Notes: generated from the letters alone by a model not told the origin. Shown: positions 27,180-38,251, counted from the stretch's first letter. The stretch: 64,000 bases of DNA from Desulfomicrobium baculatum DSM 4028 (GCF_000023225.1 NC_013173.1:1490501-1554500); one strand, 5' to 3'. Translations and numbers: made by a program.

Positions 27180-28592
27180 CTACGCTGCGCCTGTACACGC
27201 CCGGGGGGCGCTCATGCACAGGGCCGCATGCAGGGCGATCTGGGCCTTGGCGAACTGGCTTCGTTCGACCACGAATTGCATGTTGGTCTGGCGGGCGGTC
27301 TGCGAGACGGCCAGGATGTTGATCCCATCGGCAGCCAGCGCGCTTGCCGCCTTGGCCATGATGCCGGGCTGTCCGATGTTGGAGCCGATGGCGCAGACGA
27401 TGGCCACCTTTTGCAGGGTGATCTGCTCGAATCTGTTTTGCAATTCGGCGATCATCTCGGGACGACAGTCGCGGTCGGCTATGATCATGCCGATGGTGTT
27501 GGCGTTAGTGGCCTTGCTGATATAGGAAATATCGTGCTTGGCCAGCACCTGCAGAATACGCAGGTCAAAGCCGACCTCTCCGACCATGCGGGTGTCATGC
27601 ACTTCCAGGCAGGTGACTTTCTCCGATCCGGTCACGATCTCGACCATGGATTCGGGTGCGATGAAATCCTTGGTGATGAGCGTGCCGCTGTGGTCCGGAT
27701 CAAAGGCGTTCTTGATCCGGATGGGGATGTCGTTGACTTCAAGCGGTTTTGACGCCTTGGGATGGATGGCCTCCATGCCCACGTCGGCCAACTGGTCGGC
27801 CACGTCGAAGTTGGTGTTGCAGACCGGGTGGATGTTTTCCTCGCCGATGAGCATGGGGTCGCCGGAGCAGAGATGATATTCCTTGTGAATGATGGCTTCG
27901 CTGGCGCCCAGAATTACCGCGACCTTGGAGAATGTGACCTCCGAATAGCCCCGGTCGAACTCGCGCATGATGCCTTCGGTGCCCTTGGTGTAGCCGGTGG
28001 CGAAGCAGATGGTCGAGAAGGGGTCGATGCCTTCGAAGCTGTCTTTTATGCGCTCGTCGATGGTCAGCTGGCGGCTGTCTTCCCAGCCGCTCAGGTCCAC
28101 GAAGGTGGCGTCGAAGCCGCGGTTCTGCAGGATGTTGGCGGAGTTGAAGGCGCTGTGCATTTCGCCAAGGGACGCGAGCAGTTCTCGAGCCGCCAGGAGC
28201 AGGGCCGTGCGCGAAACATAGCCCGAGGCCAGAACGTTATCCATGCTGCGCAGGATGTTGATGGCCAGGTCGATGTGGTCGTCGACGAATTCATTGGCAG
28301 CGTTCAGGTCAAGCCCGATGGGTACGAAGGTCTTGTTCAATTCAAAGAGGCTGTCGCGCAGGGCGAGCATTTTTATGGGGTAGTTCTCCTGCTGGCGGAA
28401 GAGCTGGTATATGCCGGGCTGACCGGTTTTTTTGTGCTCCAGCAACTCGTTGGTCACCCCTCCGTAGGCGGAGACGATGTAGATCCGGCCAAAGATGTCG
28501 GCCGGATTGCGAAGAATGATATTGTCGATGATTTGCGGGAACCGTGACATGGACGTTCCGCCGATCTTTTCAACACGAACTTTAGTTTTCAT
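27180..28592 (-). CDS. Aspartate kinase, ectoine-cluster (Ask_Ect) type
   Basis: A 470-residue aspartokinase (ATP + L-aspartate to aspartyl phosphate; first step to lysine, threonine, methionine or ectoine). The N-terminal kinase motif is VEKIGGTSMS, then VVSAYGGVTNELLEHKKTGQPG, which resembles the specialised Ask_Ect enzymes of ectoine gene clusters more than LysC. The ATP-site region includes FATGYTKGTEG and the aspartate-binding region precedes HPKASKPLEVNDIPIRIKN. Two ACT domains follow (about residues 310-460: SEKVTCLEVHDTRMVGEVG, VAIVCAIGSNIGQPG). No ectABC genes are in the window. Divergent from the yejA-type gene. Confidence 0.85.
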   Translation of the reverse strand: MKTKVRVEKIGGTSMSRFPQIIDNIILRNPADIFGRIYIVSAYGGVTNELLEHKKTGQPGIYQLFRQQENYPIKMLALRDSLFELNKTFVPIGLDLNAANEFVDDHIDLAINILRSMDNVLASGYVSRTALLLAARELLASLGEMHSAFNSANILQNRGFDATFVDLSGWEDSRQLTIDERIKDSFEGIDPFSTICFATGYTKGTEGIMREFDRGYSEVTFSKVAVILGASEAIIHKEYHLCSGDPMLIGEENIHPVCNTNFDVADQLADVGMEAIHPKASKPLEVNDIPIRIKNAFDPDHSGTLITKDFIAPESMVEIVTGSEKVTCLEVHDTRMVGEVGFDLRILQVLAKHDISYISKATNANTIGMIIADRDCRPEMIAELQNRFEQITLQKVAIVCAIGSNIGQPGIMAKAASALAADGINILAVSQTARQTNMQFVVERSQFAKAQIALHAALCMSAPRACTGAA

Positions 28593-28706
28593 GGACTTTC
28601 CCGGACTGAAGTGATGTTGAAGGGCGCTGGCGGCCGAAGCCGGCTGCGCTTGATAACCCTTGAGCGATATTGCTTAAAGTGGTGAGGCGTCAATACGAAG
28701 TGATAA

Positions 28707-28720
28707 GAAAATCGATTTTC
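28707..28720. promoter_or_regulatory. 14-bp palindrome between divergent ask and yejA genes
   Basis: GAAAATCGATTTTC is a perfect palindrome in the 255-bp divergent intergenic region. A second small inverted repeat CAGTT-CCG-AACTG lies at 28731-28743, and an outer GTGAGG/CCTCAC pair frames the palindrome. This fits an operator, but no regulator gene is adjacent. Confidence 0.4.
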
Positions 28721-28847
28721 GAAAACCTCACAGTTCCGAACTGTTCCGATGTCGACCCAAGACTCCGCCAGCGCTCCTGACCTGTTTGACGCTCTGGGCC
28801 GGTACGGCTAAAAGGGCGCAAATTCGCCAACTCAAAGCAGGTTCATC

Positions 28848-30659
28848 ATGAAGCATTTTTTCCTTCTTGTCCTTCTCCTTGGTTCTGCTCTACCTGCGTC
28901 GGCAGGAGATTTTTCTCATGCCCTGGCCATGAACGGTCAGCCCCGCTACTCTGCGGATTTCACCCATTTTGATTACGCAAACCCGGACGCCCCCAAAGGC
29001 GGAACCGTGCGCCTGGCCGCCACCGGTACCTTCGACAGCTTCAATCCCTACATCGTCAAGGGCAACTCCGCCGACGGCCTGGGCCTTTTGTTCGACACCC
29101 TGACTGAGCAGTCCCTCGACGAGCCATTTACCGAATACGGTTTGCTGGCTGATCGCATCGAGCTGGCCAAGGACCGTTCCTCCATGAGCTTCCACCTGCG
29201 CAAAGAGGCCCGCTTTCATGACGGCAGCCCCGTCACCGCCCAGGATGTAGCCTTCACCTTCAAAACCCTTCTGGCACAGGGGAACCCGCATTACGCTCAG
29301 TATTACGCCGACGTGGAGCGGGTCGACGTGGTCGATACACAGACCGTGACCTTTGTCTTCAAGCCGCAGAGCAGCCAGGAGCTGCCGCTCATCCTGGGAC
29401 AGCTGCCGGTCCTGTCCGAAGCCTCCTGGCAGGGACGTGATTTTTCCGCCTCCAGCCTGGACATTCCCATGGGCAGCGGCCCGTACCGCATCGGCGAGTT
29501 CAAGGCCGGACAACGCCTGACCTTTGTGCGCGATCCCGGGTATTGGGGGCGCGACCTGCCCGTGAACACGGGGCGGCACAACTTCGACAGCATCATCTAT
29601 GACTATTACCGTGATCTGACCGTGACCCTGGAAGCCTTCAAGGCCGGGGAATACGATTTTCGCCAGGAGTACAATTCCAAGCAGTGGGCCACGGGCTACA
29701 CCGGCCCGGCGGTGGAGGCCGGGCTGATCCGCACCGAGAACATTCCGCACAAGCTCTCCCAGGGCATGCAGGCTTTCGTCTTCAACACCCGGCGCGCCAT
29801 TTTTGCCGACCCCCTGGTGCGGCAGGCGCTCAATTTCGCCTTCGACTTCGAGTGGAGCAACAAGAACCTTTTTTATGGCCAGTACGTCCGCTCCACGAGC
29901 TTTTTTTCCAACTCGGACATGGCCGCATCCGGCTTGCCTACAGAAGAAGAGATGGCGCTGCTTGAACCGCTGGAGCTGCCTGAAAAAGTGTACACGAAAG
30001 AATTCTCCCTGCCGGTCACCGACGGCAACGGCAACATTCGTGACAATCTGCGCGAAGCAGCGGACCTTTTGCGTCAGGCCGGATGGAGCGTAGAGGGCGG
30101 CAAGCTGGTCAAGGACGGTCGGCCCTTCGTCTTCGAGATGCTCCTCGTGCAACCCGATTTCGAACGAGTGGTGCTGCCTTTCCAGCGTAATCTGACGCGG
30201 CTTGGCATCACCATGAGCGTTCGCATGGTGGACACATCCCAGTATCTGGAGCGGCTGCGCGGGTTCGATTTTGACATGATCGTCTCAAGCTTTCCCCAGT
30301 CCCTGTCTCCGGGCAACGAGCAGCGCTCCTTCTGGCATTCGGCCTCGGCGGACATGCCCGGTTCGCGCAACTACTGTGGCATCAAGAACCCGGCCATCGA
30401 CAAGCTGGTCGACCTGGTCATCGCCGCCCCGGACCGCGACGCGCTCATCCTGCGCTGCAAGGCCCTGGACCGGGCCCTCTTGTGGGGCTGGTACGTCATC
30501 CCGCACTGGCATGCCACGTCTTGGCGCGTGGCCTATTGGGACAAATTCGGGCGGCCGGACAAGCTCGCGGACTATGGGCTTGATTTTCAGTCCTGGTGGG
30601 TTGACCCGGACAAGGAACGGGAACTGACGGACAGGCGGGGACGGCTGGGGAGCAAGTAA
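28848..30659 (+). CDS. yejA: Extracellular solute-binding protein, family 5 (YejA-like peptide/microcin C importer)
   Basis: A 603-residue periplasmic binding protein with a signal peptide (about residues 1-19, ending ALPASA). The mature start [32 protein letters not shown] and the typical family-5 stretch [24 protein letters not shown] identify the YejA/AppA/OppA superfamily. It delivers oligopeptides (in E. coli also microcin C) to the YejBEF transporter. The permease gene follows with a one-base TAATG overlap. Confidence 0.88.
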   Translation: MKHFFLLVLLLGSALPASAGDFSHALAMNGQPRYSADFTHFDYANPDAPKGGTVRLAATGTFDSFNPYIVKGNSADGLGLLFDTLTEQSLDEPFTEYGLLADRIELAKDRSSMSFHLRKEARFHDGSPVTAQDVAFTFKTLLAQGNPHYAQYYADVERVDVVDTQTVTFVFKPQSSQELPLILGQLPVLSEASWQGRDFSASSLDIPMGSGPYRIGEFKAGQRLTFVRDPGYWGRDLPVNTGRHNFDSIIYDYYRDLTVTLEAFKAGEYDFRQEYNSKQWATGYTGPAVEAGLIRTENIPHKLSQGMQAFVFNTRRAIFADPLVRQALNFAFDFEWSNKNLFYGQYVRSTSFFSNSDMAASGLPTEEEMALLEPLELPEKVYTKEFSLPVTDGNGNIRDNLREAADLLRQAGWSVEGGKLVKDGRPFVFEMLLVQPDFERVVLPFQRNLTRLGITMSVRMVDTSQYLERLRGFDFDMIVSSFPQSLSPGNEQRSFWHSASADMPGSRNYCGIKNPAIDKLVDLVIAAPDRDALILRCKALDRALLWGWYVIPHWHATSWRVAYWDKFGRPDKLADYGLDFQSWWVDPDKERELTDRRGRLGSK

Positions 30660-31765
30660 TGTTCATCTACATCCTGCGTCGTCTGGCACTCATCATTCCG
30701 ACCCTGCTGGGCATCCTGACGCTCAACTTCTTCATCATCCAGGCGGCCCCCGGCGGGCCGGTGGAGCAGATGATCGCCCAGTTGCAGGGCCTGGACGTGG
30801 CCGCCACGGCGCGGGTCGGCGGCGGAGGGGGAGGGGAGACCGCCGGAGCAAATGTCTCGGCCCAGGCATCCTCCACTTCCGCATATCGCGGGGCCCAGGG
30901 CCTGGACCCCGCGGTGGTGAAACGCATCGAGAGCATGTACGGCTTCGATAAGCCGCTTTGGGAACGTTACGTAAAGATGCTCGGGAATTACGCCACCTTC
31001 GATCTCGGTGAGAGCTTCTTTCGCAGCAAAGGCGTGCTTGAGCTCATCGGCGAAAAAATCCCCGTTTCCCTGTCTTTGGGCCTGTGGAGCACGCTCATCA
31101 TCTACACCCTGTCCATCCCCCTCGGCATCATGAAGGCCGTGCGACACGGCACGCGCTTCGACATCTGGACCAGCACGGTCATGATCGTGGGCAACGCCAT
31201 CCCGGTTTTTCTTTTCGCCATTCTGCTCGTGGTCCTCTTCGCGGGCGGGAGCTATTTCAACTGGTTCCCCTTGCGCGGCCTGATCTCGCCGGGCTGGGAG
31301 GATTTTTCCCTCTTCCATAAGATTCTGGACTATTTCTGGCATCTGGCCCTGCCCGTCACGGCCATGGTCATCGGCGGCTTCGCGACCCTGACCATGCTGA
31401 CCAAAAACTCCTTTCTGGACGAGGTAGGCAAGCAGTACGTGACCACGGCCCGCGCCAAGGGTCAGACCGAGAGGCGCATCCTCTACCGCCACATCTTCCG
31501 CAACGCCATGCTGCTCATCATTGCCGGGTTTCCGGCGGCGTTCATCTCCATGTTCTTCACGGGCTCGCTCCTCATCGAGGTCATCTTCTCCCTTGATGGC
31601 CTGGGCCTTTTGGGGTTCGAGGCGACCATCAGCCGGGACTACCCGGTCATGTTCGGGTCCCTCTACATTTTCACCCTCATCGGCCTGTTCACGAAGCTTT
31701 TATCAGATCTGACCTACATGCTGGTCGATCCGCGCATCGATTTCAGCTCGCGGGAGCAGCGATGA
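30659..31765 (+). CDS. yejB: Peptide ABC transporter permease YejB
   Basis: A 368-residue inner-membrane permease of the DppB/OppB type. First membrane helix at residues about 9-30 ([20 protein letters not shown]). A Gly-rich low-complexity insertion near residues 58-75 is not a general feature of the family. The EAA loop region is [30 protein letters not shown]. It pairs with YejE. The YejE gene starts inside its stop codon (ATGA overlap). Confidence 0.9.
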   Translation: MFIYILRRLALIIPTLLGILTLNFFIIQAAPGGPVEQMIAQLQGLDVAATARVGGGGGGETAGANVSAQASSTSAYRGAQGLDPAVVKRIESMYGFDKPLWERYVKMLGNYATFDLGESFFRSKGVLELIGEKIPVSLSLGLWSTLIIYTLSIPLGIMKAVRHGTRFDIWTSTVMIVGNAIPVFLFAILLVVLFAGGSYFNWFPLRGLISPGWEDFSLFHKILDYFWHLALPVTAMVIGGFATLTMLTKNSFLDEVGKQYVTTARAKGQTERRILYRHIFRNAMLLIIAGFPAAFISMFFTGSLLIEVIFSLDGLGLLGFEATISRDYPVMFGSLYIFTLIGLFTKLLSDLTYMLVDPRIDFSSREQR

Positions 31766-32778
31766 ATCCCATTATCCGCCGCAGATTGCGCGCTTTTCGC
31801 TCCAATGGCCGGGCGTTCTGGTCCCTGTGGATTTTTTTGTTCCTGTTCCTCTCAAGTCTCGGAGCGGAATTCATCGCCAACGACCGGCCGCTTGTGGTCT
31901 ATTACGATGGTGCATTCTACGCCCCGGTCTTTAAAGCCTATCCCGAAACGACCTTCGGCGGCGATTTCGAGACCGAAACCGTGTACCGCGACCCCTTTGT
32001 TGAGGACCTGATAAAGGCCAAAGGCTGGATACTCTGGCCGCCCGTGCGCTACAGTTACAAGACCATCAATTACAACCTGCCCGTGCCCGCCCCGGCCCCG
32101 CCCTCGCGTGAGAATCTGCTGGGCACCGACGACCAGGGCCGCGACGTGCTGGCGCGGATCATCTACGGGGTGCGCCTGTCCGTGCTCTTCGGGCTCATGC
32201 TCACCCTCGGCGGCTCCGTGGTCGGGGTTTGTGTCGGCGCGGTGCAGGGCTATTACGGCGGAATCGTCGATCTGGCGGGACAGCGCTTCCTGGAGATCTG
32301 GTCCGGCATGCCTGCGCTTTTCATCCTCATCATCCTGGCCTCCATGGTCGCGCCGGGTTTCTGGTGGCTACTGGCCGTGACCATGCTTTTTTCCTGGATG
32401 AGCCTGGTCGATGTGGTGCGGGCCGAGTTCCTGCGCGGCCGCAACCTCGAATACGTACGCGCAGCCAAGGCCCTGGGCCTGCCGGACCGGGTCATCATGT
32501 TCCGCCACATCCTGCCCAATGCCATGATCGCCACCGTGACCTTCATGCCCTTCATCGTCAGCGGGTCCATCACTACCCTGACCTCGCTCGACTTCCTCGG
32601 TTTTGGACTGCCGCCTGGTTCGCCGTCCCTGGGTGAGCTGCTGGCCCAGGGCAAAAACAATCTACAAGCCCCGTGGCTCGGCCTCTCGGCCTTTGCGGTC
32701 CTGGGCACGATCCTCAGTCTGTTGGTCTTTATCGGAGAAGGAGTGCGCGATGCCTTTGATCCCCGACACCGGAGCTAG
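31762..32778 (+). CDS. yejE: Peptide ABC transporter permease YejE
   Basis: A 338-residue DppC/OppC-type permease. It has an N-terminal helix ([18 protein letters not shown]), a periplasmic domain of about 90 residues that includes the [19 protein letters not shown] sequence typical of YejE, then the core with [19 protein letters not shown] and the EAA loop [24 protein letters not shown]. It overlaps YejB by 4 nt and the ATPase gene by 29 nt. Confidence 0.9.
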   Translation: MNPIIRRRLRAFRSNGRAFWSLWIFLFLFLSSLGAEFIANDRPLVVYYDGAFYAPVFKAYPETTFGGDFETETVYRDPFVEDLIKAKGWILWPPVRYSYKTINYNLPVPAPAPPSRENLLGTDDQGRDVLARIIYGVRLSVLFGLMLTLGGSVVGVCVGAVQGYYGGIVDLAGQRFLEIWSGMPALFILIILASMVAPGFWWLLAVTMLFSWMSLVDVVRAEFLRGRNLEYVRAAKALGLPDRVIMFRHILPNAMIATVTFMPFIVSGSITTLTSLDFLGFGLPPGSPSLGELLAQGKNNLQAPWLGLSAFAVLGTILSLLVFIGEGVRDAFDPRHRS

Positions 32779-34384
32779 TCCCACAGCGGCTAGCCGGACG
32801 CAGGACGAAGCCCTGTTGACCATTCGCAACCTGAGCGTTGATTTCTCCGTGGAGGATCGCACCGTCACCGCCGTGCAGGACGTGTCCCTATCCGTTTATC
32901 CCGGACGGACCTGCGCCCTGGTGGGGGAGAGCGGCTCTGGCAAGTCCGTGACCGCTCTGTCCATTTTGCGTCTGCTTCCGCCTGAGGTCGCGCGCAGCAA
33001 GGGGGAGATTCTGTTCGAGGGGCGCGACCTCGCGCGTCTGGACGAAAAGTCCCTGCGCGAGGTGCGCGGTGGACGCATCGGCATGATCTTCCAGGAGCCC
33101 ATGACCTCGCTCAATCCCGTGCACGCTATCGGCCGTCAGATCGCCGAAAGCGTGCTGTTGCACCAGCCTGGAGTTGACGCCAAGGCCCGCACCCTGGAGC
33201 TTCTGGAGCTGGTCGGCATCCCGGATGCGGCCTCGCGTCTGAACAGCTTTCCCCATCAGCTCTCCGGCGGTCAGCGGCAGCGGGTCATCATCGCCATGGC
33301 CCTGGCCAACAATCCGGTGCTGCTGATCGCCGACGAGCCGACCACGGCCCTGGACGTGACCATCCAGGCCCAGGTGCTGGACCTCTTGAAGGATTTGCAA
33401 CGGCGACTGGGCATGGCCATCCTGCTCATTTCCCACGATCTGGGCGTGGTCCGGCACATGGCCGACGAAGTGCACGTCATGCGCGAGGGCAGGATCGTGG
33501 AGAGCGGGCCGCGTGACGACATTTTCAAGAATCCGGGCCACCCGTACACGAAAACACTGCTGGCCAGCACCCCGTCGGGCAGGCCGGATCCCCTGCCCGA
33601 AGACGCGCCGCTCTTGATCGAGGCCAGCGGAGTGCAGGTCTGGTTCCCGCAGGGCAAGACGCTCTTTGGCCGTCCCAAAAGTTTCATCAAGGCCGTGACC
33701 GACGCCGAACTTTTCATCCGTCAGGGCGAATCCCTGGGCGTGGTGGGGGAGAGCGGGTCCGGCAAGACCACCCTGGGGCTGGCCCTCTTGCGCCTGCAGT
33801 CCTGCCGGGGAGTGATCGATTTTGACGGAGAGCGCCTTTCCGGCATGCGTGAAGGGCTGCTTCGAAGCTTGCGCCGCAATTTTCAGATTGTCTTCCAGGA
33901 CCCGTATGGCAGCCTCAGCCCGCGCATGACCGTCGGTCAGATCGTGGCCGAGGGCCTGGACGCGCATCGCCTGGCCACGGGCACGGAGCGGGAGGAACGC
34001 ATCGCCGAGATATTGGAAGCCGTGGATCTCGACCCTGCCGCCATGCACCGTTACCCCCATGAATTTTCCGGCGGCCAGCGCCAGCGCATCTCCATTGCCC
34101 GGGCGCTCATCCTGCGGCCCAAATTCGTGGTTCTGGACGAGCCCACCTCGGCCCTGGACCGCACGGTGCAGTTCCAGATCGTGGAGCTTCTGCGAGGCCT
34201 GCAGACCCGCTTCGGCCTGACCTACATGTTCATCACCCACGACCTGGCCCTGGTGCGGGCCCTGTGCCACCGCATCGTCATCATGAAGGAAGGACGGATC
34301 GTGGAGCAGGGGGCGACGGATGCGATCTTTGCGAGCCCGGTCCAGGAATACACCCGCACCCTGCTGGCCGCCGCCCTGGAATAA
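32750..34384 (+). CDS. yejF: Peptide ABC transporter ATPase with two nucleotide-binding domains, YejF
   Basis: A 544-residue protein. Start ATG 32750 is preceded by AAGGAG with 6-nt spacing; the frame is open further upstream inside yejE. Domain 1: Walker A GESGSGKS, signature LSGGQRQR, Walker [13 protein letters not shown]. Domain 2: [27 protein letters not shown]. This is a fused DppD-DppF arrangement as in YejF, powering import through YejBE. The ktrB-type gene begins 4 bp later. Confidence 0.9.
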   Translation: MPLIPDTGASPTAASRTQDEALLTIRNLSVDFSVEDRTVTAVQDVSLSVYPGRTCALVGESGSGKSVTALSILRLLPPEVARSKGEILFEGRDLARLDEKSLREVRGGRIGMIFQEPMTSLNPVHAIGRQIAESVLLHQPGVDAKARTLELLELVGIPDAASRLNSFPHQLSGGQRQRVIIAMALANNPVLLIADEPTTALDVTIQAQVLDLLKDLQRRLGMAILLISHDLGVVRHMADEVHVMREGRIVESGPRDDIFKNPGHPYTKTLLASTPSGRPDPLPEDAPLLIEASGVQVWFPQGKTLFGRPKSFIKAVTDAELFIRQGESLGVVGESGSGKTTLGLALLRLQSCRGVIDFDGERLSGMREGLLRSLRRNFQIVFQDPYGSLSPRMTVGQIVAEGLDAHRLATGTEREERIAEILEAVDLDPAAMHRYPHEFSGGQRQRISIARALILRPKFVVLDEPTSALDRTVQFQIVELLRGLQTRFGLTYMFITHDLALVRALCHRIVIMKEGRIVEQGATDAIFASPVQEYTRTLLAAALE

Positions 34385-34388
34385 AGCC

Positions 34389-35735
34389 ATGAAACACGCC
34401 CATAAATTTCTCTCTCCGGCGGTTCTTCCCGTTTATTTCTTCGCGGCGACCATACTCCTGGGGGGGGTGCTGCTGCACCTGCCGGTTGCATTGAACGGGA
34501 CACACTTGACCTGGCTCGACGCCATGTTCACCTCCGTCTCCGCCACCTGCGTGACCGGACTTGTCGTGGTGGACACGGGCACCGTGTTCTCGACTTTCGG
34601 CCAGACCGTCATCGCCGTACTCATCCAGATCGGTGGTCTGGGAGTCATGACCTATACCAGCCTGGTTTTCTACATGTGGCGCCGTCGTGTTTCACTGACC
34701 GACCGCATCGCCGTGGGCCAATCCCTGCAGGGGGACCCGTCCTTCAAACTGGGCCGTTTTCTGGTGCAGCTTTTTCTGGTCTGTTTCGGCATCGAGGCCC
34801 TGGGTGCCGTGGCCATGTACGCCTTCAGCCTGGGAGAGCTGGACTGGTTCAGCGCTTTTTTTCATTCGGTTTCCGCCTTCTGCAACGCGGGTTTCAGCCT
34901 CTATCCGGACAGCCTGATGCGGTTTTCAGGCAACCTGCCCATAAACCTCCTTTTCATGACTCTCATTTTTTTGGGCGGGATCGGTTTTTACGTATTGGTG
35001 GAGCTTCCCGGCTTTTTTGGCGCCGCGCTCCGTGGACGTCCCCTGCGGGGCGCATTGAGCTGGCAGGGGTCGCTGGTCATCCGCACCAGCCTGTGGCTGA
35101 TTCTCATCGGGTGGGTGGTTTTTTTCCTCATCGAGCAGCGGCAGGACGGGATGGCGACGGCGCTGCTCCAGAGCCTCTTTCAGTCCGTCACGGCCCGCAC
35201 GGCCGGGTTCAACACCATGGACATCGGCATCATGACCGACACCTCGCTCTTTATCATGATTCTGCTCATGATTATCGGCGGTTCTCCCGGATCCTGCGCG
35301 GGCGGTATCAAAACCACGGCCCTGCGCGTACTTCTCGGGTTCGCCGTATCCCAGATCAAGGGACGCGATCAGGTCGTTGTCGAGGGCTATGGCGTGGACG
35401 CCTCCACCGTGAACAAAGCCATGACTCTTGTCATTTTCGCCTTTGTTCTCATCATGGGCTCGGTCTTCATCCTGACCGTGACCGAAGGTGCCAACCAGCC
35501 GCATCAACTGGTGCGAGGCAAGTTCATGGAACTCTTTTTCGAGGCCTCGTCCGCGTTCGGTACAGTGGGTCTGAGCACCGGCCTCACGCCTCATCTTTCG
35601 ACGCCGGGGAAATTCATCATCATGCTTCTCATGTTCGTCGGCCGTCTTGGTCCCATCGTTTTTTTGACCATGCTGCAAGCCTGGCAGACGCGTGAACGTT
35701 TCAAGCGTGCCGAAAAGAGCATGCTCATCGGGTAG
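34389..35735 (+). CDS. ktrB: Potassium channel/uptake protein, KtrB/TrkH family
   Basis: A 448-residue membrane protein of the Trk/Ktr/HKT superfamily (start ATG 34389). The four pore-loop segments with selectivity-filter glycines are visible: SATCVTGL, SAFCNAGFS, TARTAGFNT and SAFGTVGLSTG. The length and the partner with a single RCK domain fit the Ktr type rather than E. coli Trk. It probably takes up K+ together with the next gene, 9 bp downstream. Confidence 0.85.
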   Translation: MKHAHKFLSPAVLPVYFFAATILLGGVLLHLPVALNGTHLTWLDAMFTSVSATCVTGLVVVDTGTVFSTFGQTVIAVLIQIGGLGVMTYTSLVFYMWRRRVSLTDRIAVGQSLQGDPSFKLGRFLVQLFLVCFGIEALGAVAMYAFSLGELDWFSAFFHSVSAFCNAGFSLYPDSLMRFSGNLPINLLFMTLIFLGGIGFYVLVELPGFFGAALRGRPLRGALSWQGSLVIRTSLWLILIGWVVFFLIEQRQDGMATALLQSLFQSVTARTAGFNTMDIGIMTDTSLFIMILLMIIGGSPGSCAGGIKTTALRVLLGFAVSQIKGRDQVVVEGYGVDASTVNKAMTLVIFAFVLIMGSVFILTVTEGANQPHQLVRGKFMELFFEASSAFGTVGLSTGLTPHLSTPGKFIIMLLMFVGRLGPIVFLTMLQAWQTRERFKRAEKSMLIG

Positions 35736-35744
35736 GAGGTTTTT

Positions 35745-36398
35745 ATGACTCACAAGGAATTCGGTGTCGTGGGTTTGGGCAAGTTCGGGCTCAGTCTGGC
35801 AAGGTCCTTGATGGCTCACGGCCAGAAGGTGGTCGGAGTCGACAACGATCCGGACAAGGTCAAGGTCGCTGCGGAGGCTTTGACGCAAGTCTATCAGGCC
35901 GAAGCGGTGGACAAGATCGCCCTGGAGCAGCTCGGGTTCGGCGAGCTGCAGGAGGTGATCGTCAGCACCGGTCACAACATGGAAGCGAGTATCCTGATCA
36001 CGCTCTTTCTGAAGGAACTGGGTTGCAAGAGCGTGACGGTCAAGGCCATGAGCAGGGATCACGAGAAGGTGCTGATAAAGGTCGGGGCGAATGCGGTCAT
36101 CTTTCCTGAACGCTACGCCGCCGAACAGCTGGCGGCCAAACTGGCCGTGCCCGGCCTCATCGATTATCTGCCTCTGGGCACGAACATCATCCTTAAGGAG
36201 TTCACCGTGGAAAAATGGGCAGGCAAGACCTTGCGCGATCTGGACCTGACCAACTCCTTCGGCATCCAGGTGGTGGCCGTGAAAGGCCTGGAGGATAAGC
36301 AGTTCGTTTTCGTGCCCTCGGCCGACAAGTCCTTGCAAAAAGGGGATATCATGGCTGTCATCGGCCGGGGGGAGAAACTTCTGGAACTGGAGTCCTGA
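35745..36398 (+). CDS. ktrA: Potassium uptake regulatory subunit, KtrA/TrkA type
   Basis: A 217-residue cytoplasmic RCK protein: N-terminal Rossmann domain (FGVVGLGKFGLSLARSLMAHGQ, VVGVDNDPDKV) that binds nucleotide, then a TrkA-C domain (LKEFTVEKWAGKTLRDLDL ... LQKGDIMAVIGRGEKL). It gates the KtrB channel encoded just upstream, and its single RCK pair marks it as KtrA-like. GGAGG lies before the start. Confidence 0.88.
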   Translation: MTHKEFGVVGLGKFGLSLARSLMAHGQKVVGVDNDPDKVKVAAEALTQVYQAEAVDKIALEQLGFGELQEVIVSTGHNMEASILITLFLKELGCKSVTVKAMSRDHEKVLIKVGANAVIFPERYAAEQLAAKLAVPGLIDYLPLGTNIILKEFTVEKWAGKTLRDLDLTNSFGIQVVAVKGLEDKQFVFVPSADKSLQKGDIMAVIGRGEKLLELES

Positions 36399-36452
36399 AG
36401 TGGGAGAGCGAAAAATCAGGATGAAGTTTGACGGTTTCCGGAGGGATATCTG

Positions 36453-36884
36453 ATGGCGCGCGTGCAGATCGAATTACCGAGGACATGGCTTTACCGGACG
36501 CGGCTTGATGTGCGCGTGACCGACGTGAATTATGGCGGGCATCTGGGCAATGACCGGGTGTTGGCCCTTGCCCACGAGGCGCGGGTGCGCTGGCTGGCGT
36601 CCTGCGGTCTGTCTGAAAAGGACGTCGGCGGGGTGGGGCTGATCATGGCCGATGCGGCACTGGTTTTTAAGGGAGAGGCGTTTCTGGGCGATGAACTGGA
36701 CGTGGAACTGGGCGCGGTCGAGGTGCGGCGGTCGAGTTTCGATCTTGTCTGCCGGCTGAATCGTCCTGCCGATGGCGCGGAAATCGCTCTGGTCAAGACG
36801 GGCATGGTCTGCTTCGATTACGTCGCGCGCAAGGTCGCCCGTCTGCCTCATGTGCTGGCCCGTTGCCTGGAAAGCGTGTCCTGA
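36453..36884 (+). CDS. Hotdog-fold acyl-CoA thioesterase-like protein
   Basis: A 143-residue single hotdog domain. The pattern VTDVNYGGHLGNDRVLALAHEARVRWL matches the 4HBT/YbgC active-site helix. The natural acyl substrate cannot be told. A GGAGG ribosome binding site precedes the ATG. The stop codon overlaps the helicase start as TGATG, so the two are translationally coupled. Confidence 0.75.
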   Translation: MARVQIELPRTWLYRTRLDVRVTDVNYGGHLGNDRVLALAHEARVRWLASCGLSEKDVGGVGLIMADAALVFKGEAFLGDELDVELGAVEVRRSSFDLVCRLNRPADGAEIALVKTGMVCFDYVARKVARLPHVLARCLESVS

Positions 36885-38251
36885 TGCGCTGCCGGATCGC
36901 CCACAAACTTTTCCTCTCCGATATCCCGGAACCCATCCAGACGCAGGTCATGGCCGAGCTGACCCTGGAGAACCCCAAGTGGCTCGAAAATTTGAAGATG
37001 GGTCGCACCAATTACAAGATCTCCCGGCATCTGAAGTTCTATTCCGTGCGCAAAAGCGGCGGGCTCATCCTGCCGCGCGGCTATGGCGGACGGCTGGCCC
37101 GGATCTGCGCCGAGCACGGCGAGGCCGTGGAGTACGAGGACGAGCGGCGCAGCCTGCCGGAAATTGATTTCACCTTTCAGGGGGAACTGCGTCCCTACCA
37201 GCAGTCCGCCTGCGACGCCATGCTCCGCCGCCGCTTTGGCACGCTCTGCGCCCCCACCGGCGCGGGCAAGACCGTATGCGGCCTGTCGCTTGTCGCCAGC
37301 CGTCGCCAGCCTACGCTGATCGTGGTACACACTCGCGACCTGGCCATGCAGTGGGTCGAGCGCATCGAGCAATTCCTGGACATCCCGGCCCGCAAGGTGG
37401 GCATGATCGGCAGCGGCAAAAGCACGGTGGGCGAGGCCGTGACCGTGGCCACGGTGCAGTCCGTGTACAGCCGGGCCAAGGAGCTTAAAAAACGCGTCGG
37501 CCACATCATCGTCGACGAATGCCACCGCGCCCCGAGCCGCACCTTCACCGCCGCCGTGACCGCCTTCGACTGCGCCTATTCCCTTGGCCTCTCGGCCACC
37601 CCGTACCGGCGCGACGGCCTGACTCAGCTCATTTTCTGGCACCTGGGTGAAATGCACGCCCGCATCGACAGTGATGATCTGATGGAAAGCGGGGCGATCA
37701 TGCGCCCGGAAATCTGCATCCGGCCGACTTCTTTTAAGTGCGAGCGCGATCCGACAGAGGAGTACGGCCTCATCATCGCCGACCTGACCGAAGACATGGA
37801 CCGCAACAGCCTGATCGTCGATGAAGTGGCGCGGGAAGTGGCGTCCGGGCGGGGAGTCGGGCTGGTGCTGTCCGACCGCAAGATACACTGCCGGATGCTG
37901 CAGGAGCTCCTGGAAGAACGGCATGGGATCAGCGGGGCGATCCTGACCGGCGACACACCCTTGCCCGAACGCAAACGCCTGGTGGACCAGATCCAGTCGG
38001 GCCGGGTGGATGTGGTCTTTGCAACGGGCCAGCTTATCGGCGAAGGTTTCGACGCCAGCAACCTGACGTCCCTGTTCCTGGCCACGCCTGTCAAATTCAG
38101 CGGCCGCCTGATCCAATATCTGGGCCGGGTGCTGCGTCCCTCTGCTGGAAAAGCTCAACCAAAGGTTTATGATTTCGTGGACGAAAAGGTCGGCGTGCTT
38201 GACGCGGCAGCCCGTGCCCGAGCGGCGGTGTATGCGGATATTGGCGAGTAG
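36884..38251 (+). CDS. Superfamily 2 DNA/RNA helicase, XPB/Rad25-like
   Basis: A 455-residue protein from ATG 36884; a TTG 21 nt upstream is less likely. Walker A APTGAGKT near residues 122-129, DECH box at 211-214 (VDECHRAPS), motif III LSATPYRRDG, and in domain 2 QLIGEGFDA and QYLGRVLRPSAGK. The N-terminal 100 residues with KFYSVRKSGGLILPRGY resemble the damage-recognition-like region of bacterial XPB homologues. A DNA repair or remodelling role is likely but not specific. Confidence 0.82.
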   Translation: MRCRIAHKLFLSDIPEPIQTQVMAELTLENPKWLENLKMGRTNYKISRHLKFYSVRKSGGLILPRGYGGRLARICAEHGEAVEYEDERRSLPEIDFTFQGELRPYQQSACDAMLRRRFGTLCAPTGAGKTVCGLSLVASRRQPTLIVVHTRDLAMQWVERIEQFLDIPARKVGMIGSGKSTVGEAVTVATVQSVYSRAKELKKRVGHIIVDECHRAPSRTFTAAVTAFDCAYSLGLSATPYRRDGLTQLIFWHLGEMHARIDSDDLMESGAIMRPEICIRPTSFKCERDPTEEYGLIIADLTEDMDRNSLIVDEVAREVASGRGVGLVLSDRKIHCRMLQELLEERHGISGAILTGDTPLPERKRLVDQIQSGRVDVVFATGQLIGEGFDASNLTSLFLATPVKFSGRLIQYLGRVLRPSAGKAQPKVYDFVDEKVGVLDAAARARAAVYADIGE

